A stretch of 64,000 nt of DNA, taken from assembly GCA_023512835.1 (NCBI GenBank), contig CM042084.1, positions 11,776,842 to 11,840,841 of the forward strand, read 5' to 3'. Positions within the stretch are counted from its first letter, which is position 1, and every line of letters starts with the position of its first letter. Of this stretch, positions 24,000-35,579 are shown one piece after another. The notes under the pieces were generated by a model, which saw only the letters and a program-made list of their open reading frames with translations, had not been told where the DNA came from and ran no database searches. Source of the stretch: Taxillus chinensis. Its lineage: Eukaryota; Streptophyta; Magnoliopsida; Santalales; Loranthaceae. Position numbers and translations under genes: made by a program.

Positions 24000-24488
24000 T
24001 CACTTATGGTTTGACCTCTTTAACCTTAAGTGGGGCTTTATCCTTCCTTCCATCCCCTTTGATTTCAACTTTGCTGCCAGATTTACCATGTGAGTCACAT
24101 GATCATGAATGGGCTGTGACCAATCAAACCTTTTAGTAGTCAGCTCACTCATTATGGTTCCCACAATAGACTTGTCAGTTATGTCTGATTGGGAGTATTC
24201 TTTAATTTTCAACATGAACTCCTTTGCATTGTTAGTTTTGGGCATTGATGGCTTCACATTTTTAGCCATTGACATCCTCATCAAGTTCAAACTCAGCCTA
24301 TTAGACCGCTCCCAGATCTCATATTCAGATCTTTCAGCTCTGTCTTGGTCTCTGGTAATGGCTTCAGGTTTGTCAGACACTATTGTAAAATCCAAATCCA
24401 GAACACCTAGTTGAAACTGAATTTGCTCAGACCAATCTACATAGTTCAACCCATTGAACTTGATCATCCCATTGCCCATGGGAAACAT
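24000..24488 (-). pseudogene. Copia gag (UBN2-like), 3' truncated
   Basis: Starts at the ATG at 24488: MFPMGNGMIKFNGLNYVDWS, a typical copia gag beginning, then TKRFDWSQPIHDHVTHMVNL and LAAKLKSKG. The frame ends at 24000 and the expected zinc knuckle is not in the same frame, so the C-terminal part is lost. Gag would assemble the particle. The preceding 1.25 kb to the primer site is untranslated leader. Confidence 0.75.
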
Positions 24489-24851
24489 ATTGGCAGAAAT
24501 TGCAAATTATTATACATACCCACACATTAATGCTTTGAGAAAACCTTAATCAGATTCAAACAAATAATAAACTTTAATTACATATTCAAGTTTACCTTTG
24601 GGTGATCCCTAAATACATAACATTAAACAATAACGATGCAAATAATAAACACTTTAATAGACTATCAGTTATACTAACGTCAATACTTATGTCATCTTTG
24701 GATATACAATTATATTAATTTAATATACTGATAAGTCACTATAATGTCATTAATTATAAGCAATAGTCTACCTTTGGGTCACCTCCTAGCAAAATAATTA
24801 ATGAACTTAATTATTCGGTAATTTAATTGCATCATATAACACGAATAATTA

Positions 24852-25104
24852 AAACATATAATTAAATGTTTAATATCTTAATAAGTCAGGCCACTTTGGT
24901 GACTAACAAGCTTTCTATACAATAAACATTTAATTATATAAATCTTTAATGAGATATTCCTAAAATCTCAAACAAATATAAATATATAATTAAATATCTA
25001 AATATCTTAATAAGCTAGACCACTTTGGTGACTAACAAGCTTTCATACTATAGACATTTAATTATACATATCATTATTTGAGATATACTTTATAATCTCA
25101 AACC
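24852..25104. repeat. Tandem duplication in the copia leader
   Basis: Two copies of a unit of about 123-128 bp (24852-24973 and 24980-25104), both with cttaataag, then ccactttggtgactaacaag and tttaattata. It lies between the primer site and gag, in the part of the RNA expected to carry packaging signals; any role is inference. Confidence 0.75.
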
Positions 25105-25737
25105 AAATGGACAATATATTAAAATTTTCGTTTATATCATGCTTGACCATTTAGCAAATTAAATTCACAGAAACATAATGTATTTTAATTTTACATAATA
25201 ATAATCCTTAATCAATTATAATGATAATATATTATTTCCACTTGAATTACAGGCTCCCTTAATAAATCCAATATTAACAAATATGAGATGGCCCATAACA
25301 CAATTTCCAGCTTAACTATTCACGCTTTAATTGACGCACAACATACAAATAGAGTGAATGGAAATAAATATGCAATAAAAGCAAAAACAAATTATGCAGG
25401 CATTACAATTCGTTGAAGGAGAGCCATGCATAAATATGACATGCTTTTCTCTTTTCTATCCTTGTAATAAAATCAAGTTCACATATTCATTCAATAATAA
25501 TGGTGGAAAACGTAAGGCACTAGCTGAAAAGTAAAGACAGTGGTTGACAATATATACCTTGCATCTAACAAATCAACTCTTTATTTACGCTCAAAAAATA
25601 CACGCACACATATTTATTTTGTATATCAGTGACTTACGAAAACGATTTACCGGACATGCACGCCTGTTCTTAAATCAAGTTGATTTATCGGCATCACAAT
25701 TTACGTTTTGGTCAAACAATAATTCTAGGGCAAATCC

Positions 25738-25751
25738 GCTCTGATACTAAT
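25738..25751 (-). promoter_or_regulatory. Primer-binding site, initiator tRNA-Met type
   Basis: GCTCTGATACTAAT abuts the right LTR. Plant initiator tRNA-Met ends GCTCTGATACCA, so the match covers ten bases before a C-to-T change. It fixes the element's transcription on the minus strand. Confidence 0.75.
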
Positions 25752-25968
25752 TGTAAGAAATTTACTGCAGGATCGTTCATGCCTAGAATTAGTTAATAGA
25801 AATTATAACCTTAATCGGAAGCGTACTGGATCCATGAATGAATTAAAGGAATTTGTTGTATCACCTTTCTGCTTCTCTCTAATGGCGTTCTTGATGGAGA
25901 AGAACTACCGCCACACGCACGTTCTGTGTTGCGTTAAAACCTAATTGAAGCGAAAGTGAAGGGATACA

Positions 25969-26005
<37 letters not shown>

Positions 26006-26163
26006 CCCTGTTTCCAATTTCTATTCGATCCAACAATCATCATATTAGGCCTTCATTAATTAGAAACAGTCTTTTAATTACATGCGGTCCATTAATAGCA
26101 TGTAGGCCTTTTAATTACATGGGTCACATAATAGATTATTAAAAATAAAATAATAATCTAACA
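25752..26163 (-). repeat. 5' LTR of the Tork-like copia element
   Basis: 412 bp, TGTAAGAAATTTACTGC...AATCTAACA. It is longer than the left copy mainly because of a (TA)n run at about 25972-26003, replacing a run of only a few units. It is also the left boundary of the truncated second internal region. Confidence 0.92.
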
Positions 26164-26942
26164 ATCTCCCACTTGGCCCATGTCATGACTTGGTGATTCA
26201 ACAACTTTAAGTGTGCACCTTTCATTGAATCAATCAAGACATCATAATTAAATTGAAATGATTGGATCATTGCGGTCATAAGTCATCAAACGACATGATT
26301 CCTTCCATGTATCACAAAACCAACTCAATTTAGAAACTTTAATTGAGATAAACTTTAATCATCGCTTTCATTATTATCTCACTAAAACAACAATGTATAC
26401 AACATAATGTGAGTAACAAACAAATAACCAAAAATATAACTTTAATTGAATTCACAAATGTCAAAAGCTAATAACCAAATGTATATATTTGAATATCATG
26501 TCAACAAGGATTTATCTATTACACTCATACTTCCAACATGACCGATGAATGTTTTGGGTGGTAATCCTTTAGTCAACGGATCCATGATCATCAGATCAGG
26601 ACCAATATCATGCTCAATTGACACTCTATGTTTTTGCACTTCTTCTTTAACTGACAAGTATTTCAAATCCATGCGTTTTGCACCTTTAGAATACTTATCA
26701 TTCTTTGAAAAGAAAATAGTTGCAGAATTATCACAATAAAGTCGTAACGGTCTAGATATACTGTCAATAATGTTTAGACCTGAAACAAATTTCTACAACC
26801 ACAATGCATAAATAGTAACCTCAAAGCATGCCACGAATTCAGCCTTCGTAGTAGAAGTAGCAATAGTAGATTGCTTTCCACTTTTTCATGAAACTGCTCC
26901 TCCAACTAATAATAACATATAACCAAATGTAGACTTCCTTGA
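26164..26942 (-). mobile_element. Truncated second copia internal region (3' UTR and RNase H end)
   Basis: Starting at the right LTR's last base, the sequence repeats what follows the left LTR (20307-21092): the polypurine tract, the 3' untranslated part and the RNase H coding end, very similar but with more substitutions and stops. It stops abruptly after gtagacttccttga. The arrangement is therefore LTR-internal-LTR-partial internal on the minus strand, as expected from unequal recombination between elements or from integration of a head-to-tail cDNA. Confidence 0.88.
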
Positions 26943-28251
26943 TTTTCATCTTTACTATAGATTTTTTCCCTCTTCCAAAAAAAAACTCAAAATACACCCA
27001 TTTTTCCTACCTACTCCATTTTCTACGTTCTTTCTATACCAACCATACACGTACGGGTGCAAGTGTTTTGGTGTACTCCTTCGCAAATAAAATACAAATC
27101 CATTCTCATAAAAATTATTCTAATTTTTGTTTAGTACACTCTCCGATAAGCTCGCCTATTAAATTCAAATCAGCGCTATGAATAGCTGGAAACAGTTTAC
27201 TATGTTCACGGATTATAAATATATATACCTATGCACACATATGTATTAAGAGTTTGTTAGCTAACTAGGCAAGCTAGCCATCGGCCGGTAGGCCTTCTTG
27301 AAGGGTCCAACAAGGTAGCAATCTCAATGAAGGAACCAAGCCGGCGCCGGCGCAGCAGTCTGAGGAGTAGTAGAAGAAAGATCCAGGAAAAAGCCTCAAC
27401 TAGGGCACGGCAACGCTGACTAGTGCATCTGCGTGCGTGCAATGCGGGCAGTGGGCCGCAGCCCGGCAGTGACGCACATGTTCATTCGACCGGCTTATAG
27501 TACGACAACATATTGTCTGTGAGTGTCCTTCTCCCCGTCCTTGTCGTCAAATGTCAATTATAGAAGAACGTGGCCACGAAGACGGACTCGTATTTCATTT
27601 TGATATTTCCACGGCACAGACGTCGTATAGAAACATGCTTCCTCTTCTGTGGGCGGCCACCACCTCCACCACGCCGCTGGCTGGCCCAGTGGGTGTGCCT
27701 GTATGTGGACCTCGTACGGCCTATGACAATCACCGCCGAAGTTGCCGTTTTGAATGATGGATGAGGTGGTGTGGGGGTAGCAATTTTGACAGGCCAACCC
27801 ACCCTTTATTTGTCGAGAAAAGAATCACGCAAAAAAATTAAAATATTATTTACACAATAACATATTAAGATTGGATTTTCAATACTATATATCAATCCGA
27901 TTGAATCAATTTAGGTCTACCCAAAAAGAAAAAATAGGTCGTTTGGAAAGGTATTTATTTATTTATATACTTATCGTTGCTGTTGTTGTTTTGTATATTA
28001 AGTCTCTCTCGTTGCTACGTACGTCGGTGATTGAATAAAATGTACTTCGTTGCAGCTTACTTTGAACTAAAATATCCAAAACTTGGAATCTCGGATGGAG
28101 CCAACAAAATTTATGAAAATCCAAAAACGCCTCAATATTCTTACGTGATTATCAATTAAATGATTAAAGGTCATGATGTAATCAAGAAAATGTTATTTAT
28201 GCATTTTGTTTAAAATTATATAGAAGAAAAGGCATAAGATTTGTTAGGATC
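26943..28251. other. Non-genic segment
   Basis: No gene recognised. 27260-27800 is less AT-rich and has overlapping short frames on both strands, none with a known domain. The first bases (ttttc, 26943-26947) equal the five bases before the left copia LTR. Confidence 0.45.
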
Positions 28252-28445
28252 GGATCTAGGGATTCCTTTAAAAGGTTCTCGATCGATCCAGATTAGAGAT
28301 TAACCGTTCGATATTAAAGTGCATCATCCCGTCCCCCGTCTGCTTGATCACACCATGCTAAGAAGACTTTTGATGCCACACAATAAACACCTGGCTCGAT
28401 ACTAATTTTAAAACACGATTATATATCGTAACATTTAAAGCTTTT
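28252..28445 (-). mobile_element. Internally deleted TRIM relic
   Basis: Starts TGTTAGGATCGGATCTAGG like the TRIM terminal repeats, then jumps into the interior (agattaaccgttcgatattaaagtg; catgctaagaagacttttgat; ctggctcgatactaa) and ends in a remnant of the second terminal repeat (taaaacacgattatatatcgtaac). Most of the left repeat and part of the interior are missing. Confidence 0.7.
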
Positions 28446-28869
28446 TTTCATAAAACTAAATCTTTTATATATATTAATTATTAACAATTAAAAAAATATA
28501 ATACTCCATTAAAGTCTTGTGGATAAAAATAATTTCCTTAACTTTAATGTTTTCAAACAAATATTATTGATTCTTTAAAAGATATATAATTTATTCTTCA
28601 TTATAAATTCAATTTTTTTCTTTTATATTTTTTCTTCTTTGATGTAAAGGCTTATTTTAACGTCTATTTAAATTTGAACGGAAGAGTAAGTCACTCTAAA
28701 CACAAATAATTTTATTGTTTGTTCATTAAATCAATGATTTAAAGTTCTTATGCTCAAAATGCAGTTTAACTTCAAAAGAATTTCATTGTAAACATAAAAA
28801 ATTAAATCCTGAGTCTCGATAAGGTTTATATGCTCAATTATAAATGTTTGCTCTTCTTTAGTTCTTGAT
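28446..28869. other. AT-rich segment, no gene seen
   Basis: Strongly AT-rich with no supported frame; it separates the TRIM relic from the hAT relic. Confidence 0.5.
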
Positions 28870-30330
28870 GGCAATCTAAGCTGAATCTCATTTACCAATA
28901 TAACGAGAAGTCAAATCTGGCTCATCTATCAATCTGAACTCACAGAATGATATTAAATTGGCGAGTAAGTTATCCCATTTATCATCCCTAAATGCTTAAA
29001 TAAGTTTTTAAGTATATGAAACAAGACTCATTATAGTTAAAATATCTTACCATTGCAAAACTTGACAAAGTTTATCACTAAGCTCCATAGTTCTTTTCAT
29101 AGATGCAAGATAAAGACAAATTCAAATGAACTTAATCTTTCATAAGTTGTGTCTGCTTCTACATGTAATGAAGAAGTAGATCATTCCTTGATGATTTTGA
29201 ACAAAACTTCACATGTTGGACTAAAGATCTTTATTAAGCTATAAATTAATCTAAAGTGAGAACTCCAACGAGTATCTCTAGCTTGTTGCAAAGTGCACTT
29301 CTGATTAAGACCCCTTCCAGTCTCAAGCTCACCAATATCAATCAAATATGAAAATATTTCAACATCTTGAGTAAGCTTTAATTGTTCGTTATGCTTACAT
29401 GAAACACTAACAATATTGATAATGAAAGCCAACCAAACAAAAAATTTACCAACACAAATAACTGCTTTTGATGCTGCTACCAATATCAATTGTAAATGAT
29501 GTGCAAAACAATAAATATAATAAGCATATATACAATAATGTGAAATCAAAGCTTGTAATTCATTCGACTCACTTCGCATATTACTTGTATCATTATATAT
29601 ATCATTGTCCTCGAATATTTTGAATATCTAGATTGTAACAAGATAAAAAAATATCTCTTCTTTCAGGGTTAATGCCACAGTGTTAGAAACATGAATAATC
29701 CCAAAAAAGCATTCTCACACAAAGCCATCCTTATTAACAAATCTTAAAAGCAATAGTCATTTGTTCTTTCGCTTGCTCATCACCAGCTTCATCAATAATT
29801 ATGCAAAATTTTACATTACTAGTTTCTTCATGAATTACATTCATCACTTTCATTGAAAAACGTGTAAAATTTCTTTCTGAATTTGTGGTGATGTATAAGT
29901 GACATTTTTTTTGGAGCTTTTGTTATCAGTTCAGCAACATTTTTATCATATGAAATTATCATATTCAATATTTTAAGAAAGTTTCCACGATTGGTTGAAG
30001 TAGAACTTTCACCTCGACCTCTAAAAGCAATACCTTACAATGCAAGCAGTCGAACAACATCAATTGAGACCTACAAGCGTAACTAATTATTTATAATTTT
30101 AGTATGACATTATTTGTTGAATACCTTTTTTATATGCTAAGGTTGGTTCATCAAATCATTCATTTTTTGCTAAAAAATCTATGAAAGAAATTAAATTAAA
30201 TACTTTCCTACATGAGAGATAAAAAAGCACATCTTCTTATATTTCATACTTTCTTCCAACTTCTAAATCTATTCAACCGTGAATGCATTTTTTTCATCAA
30301 CTTTTCTTATTTTTTCTTCAACAATACATC
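28870..30330 (-). pseudogene. hAT (ZMYM1-like) transposase relic, middle part
   Basis: Minus strand, readable from about 30330 down to 28870 through many frame changes. Recognisable blocks in order: RGRGESSTSTNRGNFLKIL (near 30000), VKFCIIIDEAGDEQAKEQM (near 29800, with the catalytic-type acidic residue of the DUF4371 region), an FFGIIHVSNT block, then an intact 132-codon frame (29181-29579) containing YIYCFAHHLQLILVAASK and ELETGRGLNQKCTLQQARD then TRWSSHF. It ends with SSFEFVFILHL near 29120. This is the ribonuclease-H-like middle of plant hAT 'zinc finger MYM-type protein 1-like' sequences. The TTF finger and C-terminal dimerisation region are not visible. Non-functional. Confidence 0.82.
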
Positions 30331-32150
30331 ATTTCCATCCCTCTGACGGCAAGATATTGGTTAATTAAAACTTTATTTTTGGCGTGTGATTAATTAAAAT
30401 CAACTTAAACTTGATGTACAGTGTTGGGTCTTCTGGTTAATTAGGAGCGAGTACTGTAGTGTTGGGCGCCGATGTATTGATGCAGCAGCGAGGTAAGGCG
30501 TGATTGGAGGCAGCGGGGAGCTGAGGCGTGACTGGAGGCAACGGCGAAGCTCTTCAACTGCGACATCAATGGTTAAGAGCTATGGTCGCGTTCTCCGGTG
30601 GATGATGACAATATGGTGTGTTGGAATAGACAGCGGCGAAGGAGCTCATCCAACTTTTTATTCACGTCGTATTAATTAATCTCAGTACACATGTTAACTC
30701 ATTTGATACTGACTTTTATACCACAGGACGATAAATACAACTGGGTCGCTTCCTGATTTATTCGTAAATTTTTTTATGCCGACACATCATTATAATTATT
30801 CGTAGGTAACTCTTATATGTTGACTTTTATATATACTAGGTGTAATTTGGCTCTTCTTTTACCTTAATTTATTTGTGAAATAAATAAAACAAACGCGATT
30901 AAGAGCATCAATTTCCTATAATTTAACTGTTTTTTATAATTTTAAAAATATATATAAAATTATCAAAAATTCATAATTTACCTTAAGAAATAAAATATAT
31001 GGATAGAAAATGAATATTAAATTTTTATATTTAGGAATTAACTAATATTCATAAATATTTTTTTTTAATTTTTTTAATATATATTATTATAACTTTTAAT
31101 TGATTATAATATATAAAATAAATATAAAATAAATTAAATAATATATATAGGGAAATAAAAAATAAAATATTTAATATTTAAAAAAAATAAGTAATTTATT
31201 TATTATTTATCTCTATGAGAATAAAAATAATGTGTATGCTGTGAGTTATATCGTTCCTGTAAAAAGTGTAAAAAGAGTAATAAGATGAACACAACAGCGA
31301 GTCAGAACAAAATCAAACGGGCCTAACAAACAGATTCGGATCCTCTAGAGCCCTGCAGTAGACCATCCTTTACCGCCTACCGTATATAAGTAAAAGACGA
31401 GGGTGACGAAAAAGCTGCCCCTCAAAAGCCGAGGGAGAGCGACTCCACAAATGACTATTTTCCATTTTCGTTTTTTTTATACTCTTTTTTTTTAGTGCAC
31501 TAAAACAACGATGACAAAAAAATCTACTTACGTAATGATACTTAATAAAATTGATTAGTCAAAATTGATTACTCGATGACCTTCTCCTTCATCTTCTCTC
31601 TTCACCAGCTCTGATGTAGAAGAGAAATAAAAAATAAACCAGTAGTTTATACACCACGTAAAAAAAACAGGAATAAATATATTATATATGAATCAAGGCT
31701 TTGAAGAATAAAATACAGTAATACGTATTTACTATGAAAGCTGGTTTCATGCATTTTTTGAATTTTTGAGACAAAGCAGCTACAACATCAAATTTTACAA
31801 ATTGGAGTGAACGAGGTTTTTAGAAAATGGTTTGTTTACCATATCTTTGTTGATGATGTAAGAGTCGAAAACGGGATTGATGACGTCGTTTTGCTCGACG
31901 ATCGAGGTCGCTAACGTTGATGTGACAGAGCTGGGCTGGGTGGCCTCAGCTAGTAGAGAAGACGTTATCGACTTTCCTGTACACTTCCGCTCACTAGTAT
32001 GTCTGGCCAGATATATGTGTGCCAGCAACAAGGGTGTGAACCAAGCCTATTGCGGCGGCAGGCTAGCCCAGCCATCCAGGGACGAATATGTTGGGATTTT
32101 GATTGAATCTGATAGTAGAATGATGTGTCACTCGTAATTAAAGTTTAAAA
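30331..32150. other. Non-genic segment
   Basis: 30340-30660 is moderately GC-rich with repeated ggaggcagcgg-like phrases. 30890-31220 is extremely AT-rich. Short frames at 31795-32137 on both strands match no family I know. Confidence 0.45.
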
Positions 32151-33022
32151 ATTATTTAAATTTAAATAAATTTATTGTTATAGCGTAGATGCTAAAAAAA
32201 CACTAGTGCTCGTCTCCAACCTCTCTGTTGTTGGCCCCCTCTCTCCAACCTCTTCGTTTACCCATTGCATCCTTTCCCATCTCACTCTGCTAGCACTCTC
32301 CTTAGGTGTTGATGAAGCTGGCAATAATGAGGACGTCTCGGATGGGGGTGTCAGCAAGAAGAACAAGGCCGCCGCCAGTAATTGCTGGGGGAATATGGTT
32401 CAGGCCCCGAGACTGCTGTTTCAAGCGGTCATCACTCGTTGTTGCCAACATTGCCAATGGGGACCCCTCGCCTCCTCAATGACTACTTCTGCTACTACGC
32501 CAATGACGACGAAGGTCTGAGGAGAGTTCACAAAAGGGTAAGTCGAGGAGGAGGAGGAGGAGGAGGAGGACAGAGGAGGGAAGTGTCCAACCCTGCCCAG
32601 TGATCCGGGATGGGTGAAGAGCTAGAGCTAATATTTTCTATGGTAAGACGGTGGCAGGTGTGGCAGGTGAGAGTGGTGAAAAAGAGGCCGTTAATGGATT
32701 CAGGGGAAATGAGGGCGTGTATAGAACTTAGGTTCTAGCTAGAGATGTCGGCGATGCCGTCGTCCCCTCGCATGGCTATTCACGCTGCTGTCTCATCGCC
32801 AACACGGCCGATAGTTAGGGTCGACACCAGTTTAAAAAAGGCTATCAAATTATACAAGTCCAAATGAAGTGAATTTATGTTGTTTTCAGTATTTTGGACT
32901 CAAATGCATCAAATTAAAATATAGATACTCCTGTGCAGATCAGCTTGCACAAATTAGACATTAAAGGAAAGTTAATGAATGATTAACTTATATTCGCAGT
33001 CAGGTCCCCAAGTCTTACATGC

Positions 33023-33061
<39 letters not shown>

Positions 33062-33321
33062 CCTTTTGGATTGAAAACTACCAAAAAACAAATGCGCACT
33101 TGTTTGGAAGATCAACCGATAGGCAGAATAGTTTATTTAATGACTAAATATTAGATACACTTACGATTAATCATGTTATCGATGATTTGACATGAAAATT
33201 TAAGGTATGAATTATCTGGGATAGATTTGAATCCAACATAGATCAATTCAGATCAAAAGATCAAACCCCCCACAACATTGATCCAAGCACATTTGAACAA
33301 ACCTTTTTCTACCAGCACATG

Positions 33322-33365
<44 letters not shown>

Positions 33366-33700
33366 CTAAAATAAATGATTCTTCTCTGGATCATCAAAAC
33401 GAAGGGGTTACATTCCAAGGCGGAGATAGAGACGAAGAGAAGGAAGGATTGAGGGACTTGATGACGGAGGCAGAGATGAAGATCGATCACCTCTCGATCT
33501 TTTTCTTTGATTTGATTTGATCTACGCTGAAATCTGAAATCTCAGGAACGAAGGGATTAAGGTTCCATGGGGAGATTAGGATTCTAGAGAGCAGAGACCT
33601 TAATGCTTCCATCGACGGAGAGGGATTAAGACTGGCACAGTTTTGAGAGGGGTCATTGAAGGCGGAAAGCAAAGGTATATATTATATATTTATTACAAAG
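32151..33700. other. Non-genic segment with microsatellites
   Basis: A (GGA)n run lies at about 32547-32570, a (GA)n run at about 33024-33060, and (TA)n followed by (CA)n at about 33323-33365. Plus-strand frames at 32206-32603 have no recognised domain and overlap the GGA run, so I do not call a gene. Confidence 0.5.
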
Positions 33701-34311
33701 CCTTAGCCAGCGTTTATAGTGAATGTTGGCACATCTCTGACCTGTGCCGACATTTTCGTAGCACTGACACATTTTATCTTAGTTGGCAAAATGCCGGCAA
33801 GTATTTTACTTTTGCCAATGTTTTATAAAAAAAAAACGTAGGTAACATTTCCGGTTATTTTTGGCAAAAAAAAAAAAAAGTCTTGGAAGTGCAGTTTTTT
33901 TTCTAGTTATAGGATGTTCAAAATAACAAAATAAAAATAGAACAATAGACCCAAAAATTAATTTGAATTATAAATTAAATTAGATTCCATATTAATTTGA
34001 TTATTTCAATTTTATACTATAGTTAGTTATAGTACAAATTTGATTCTTTGGATGCTTAGAGAATCCAAAACAAAATCAAATTATTATTCTAAAAAAATAA
34101 ACATTCGAAATGTACTATAAAATTGAAATCGACATAATTTGGAACTAAATTAAATTTACAATTTACTTTGATTTTTGTGTTCAATTTTAAAATTTTTATT
34201 ATTTTCAATATCCTATATATGAAACTATAAACAAAGACACTTTTTATTCAATTTAATTTAGTTATTAATAACTTTTTTACATACATATTTTTATATATTA
34301 ATATTGGGTTT
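33701..34311. other. AT-rich segment with a possible transposon end
   Basis: 33715-33890 repeats short words such as tgccgacattt, ttggcaaaatgccggcaa and tttgccaatg on both strands, reminiscent of the subterminal repeats of CACTA-type transposons, but no CACTA terminus is visible. The rest is AT-rich and empty. Confidence 0.35.
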
Positions 34312-34917
34312 TGTTAGAATCGGGTTTAGTCAAATGTCTGATCACGTGTCACGATACTGTCCGTATTGGGCTCGCCATATAGGTCTGCATGACTTTAAAA
34401 CGTGTCATGACATTTTAAAGTATCTTTCATCTTATATATGTATTGACTTTATTGTTTCCAAGCAATGTGGGATAAACATCCTAACAATCTCTCTCTTTGT
34501 CACAGTCGACCGTACAACATAGGTTGGAGACACACATATGAAATAGGGATTTCTTGTAACTCCCCCTCAATCCACGCCTTATGGAGAGATTAAACCAGTT
34601 CGATATTAAAGTGACATCATAACCCGGATATTGCCGTACCAACGAGATATGCCACTCGATCACATTACGCCAAGAAAACTTTCGATATCACAAAACACTT
34701 AACGAAGAAAATCACAGGAGAACCAGGCTCTGATACCAGTTTATTAGAATTAGGTTTAGTCAAATGTCCGATCACGTGTCACAATATTGCCTGTTTTGGG
34801 CTCGTCACATCGGACCACTCGGCTTAAAAACGCGTAATGACATTTTAAAGTATTCTTTCATTTTATATATGCCTTAACTTTCTTGTTTTTGAGCATTGTG
34901 GGACAAACATCCAAATA
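34312..34917 (-). mobile_element. TRIM, copy 2
   Basis: Direct terminal repeats 34312-34486 (TGTTAGAATCGG...CCTAACA) and 34742-34917 (TATTAGAATTAGG...CCAAATA), about 175 bp each, around a 255-bp interior. The perfect 5-bp duplication GGTTT lies at 34307-34311 and 34918-34922. The interior ends GGCTCTGATACCAG next to the right repeat, the initiator tRNA-Met primer site for minus-strand transcription. Same family as 18000-18617 and 62096-62638. No ORF. Confidence 0.92.
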
Positions 34918-34922
34918 GGTTT

Positions 34923-35292
34923 GTTTGATAAATCTCTTTTACTAAAAATAATCATATATTTTAATTTCGGTTTGGATTTGTGAAGATGATTAAAGTACAA
35001 TGTAATGTAGGGTAGAGTTTAAAGGACTAGAAAGATATGTTCACAATTCATTCTTTAGAACTTGGACATTGCATTAATCAAATATTTTTTAAATTGCATT
35101 TTATGATTAAATATTAATCATATGTGACTATAAAGTATTCTTATAGTACTCATTTTGATTAAAACTTTATGAAATTATGACTTTTACTCCATTGATTCTT
35201 CAAATTTGGGGAACTAATATAGTAAAAACCATAATTTGTTTGAAGTCTTAACTAAAATACGTATTTCAAAAATATTTTATAGTCATAAATAA
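34923..35292. other. AT-rich segment, no gene seen
   Basis: No frame or repeat beyond general AT-richness. Confidence 0.5.
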
Positions 35293-35544
35293 TAAATATT
35301 TAGCCACGTATATTTAATTTTAAAAAAATATTTGATAAGTCTATTTGTACTCTTAGAGCATCTCCAACATTGTTAGTTAAATTTAATTAGTTAAAGACAA
35401 ATTTAGCTTACTACAATAGTAAATATTTAGCTACGTATATACAATTTTAAAAAATATTTGATGAATTTATTAGTACTCTTAGAGCATCTCCAACCTTGTT
35501 AGTTAAATTTAATTAGTTAAAGTTAAATTTAGCTTACTACAATA
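35293..35544. repeat. Tandem duplication of a MITE-like end
   Basis: Two copies (35293-35419 and 35420-35544) differing at a handful of positions. Each contains tcttagagcatctccaac, the common terminal word of plant Tourist-like MITEs (compare 59913 and 60731), followed by ttgttagttaaatttaatta. No opposite end is visible, possibly because the solo LTR at 35580 inserted just beyond. Confidence 0.75.
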
Positions 35545-35579
35545 CTTATAACTATAAGTTTAGCTAATATTACTCCAAT

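Larger units (their letters stand above)
19916..26163 (-). mobile_element. Tork-like Ty1/copia LTR retrotransposon, full length, decayed
   Basis: LTRs at 19916-20306 and 25752-26163 flank a minus-strand internal region ordered gag, protease, integrase, RT, RNase H, the copia order. The primer site GCTCTGATACTAAT (25738-25751) beside the right LTR matches initiator tRNA-Met except at one or two bases. The plus-strand ATCTCCCACTTGGC just right of the left LTR gives, on the minus strand, a GCCAAGTGGGAGAT polypurine tract. Conserved blocks such as KKSIYGLKQASRQWY, LYVDDILLA and LTKGLPPK place it near the Tork/Angela group. Frameshifts and stops disable it. The right LTR runs directly into a second, truncated internal region. 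Confidence 0.92.

Noticed and set aside
31338..31350. GGATCCTCTAGAG followed by CCCTGCAG, resembling a cloning-vector polylinker
   Set aside because: Only 13 bases match the usual order; the SalI part is missing and both flanks are ordinary plant AT-rich DNA, so chance is more likely than vector contamination.
32206..32603. Possible plus-strand gene with a poly-Gly tail
   Set aside because: Two overlapping frames, no domain, and the Gly run is a (GGA)n microsatellite.
33715..33890. CACTA transposon end
   Set aside because: Subterminal-like repeats are present, but no CACTA terminus or 3-bp duplication could be found.
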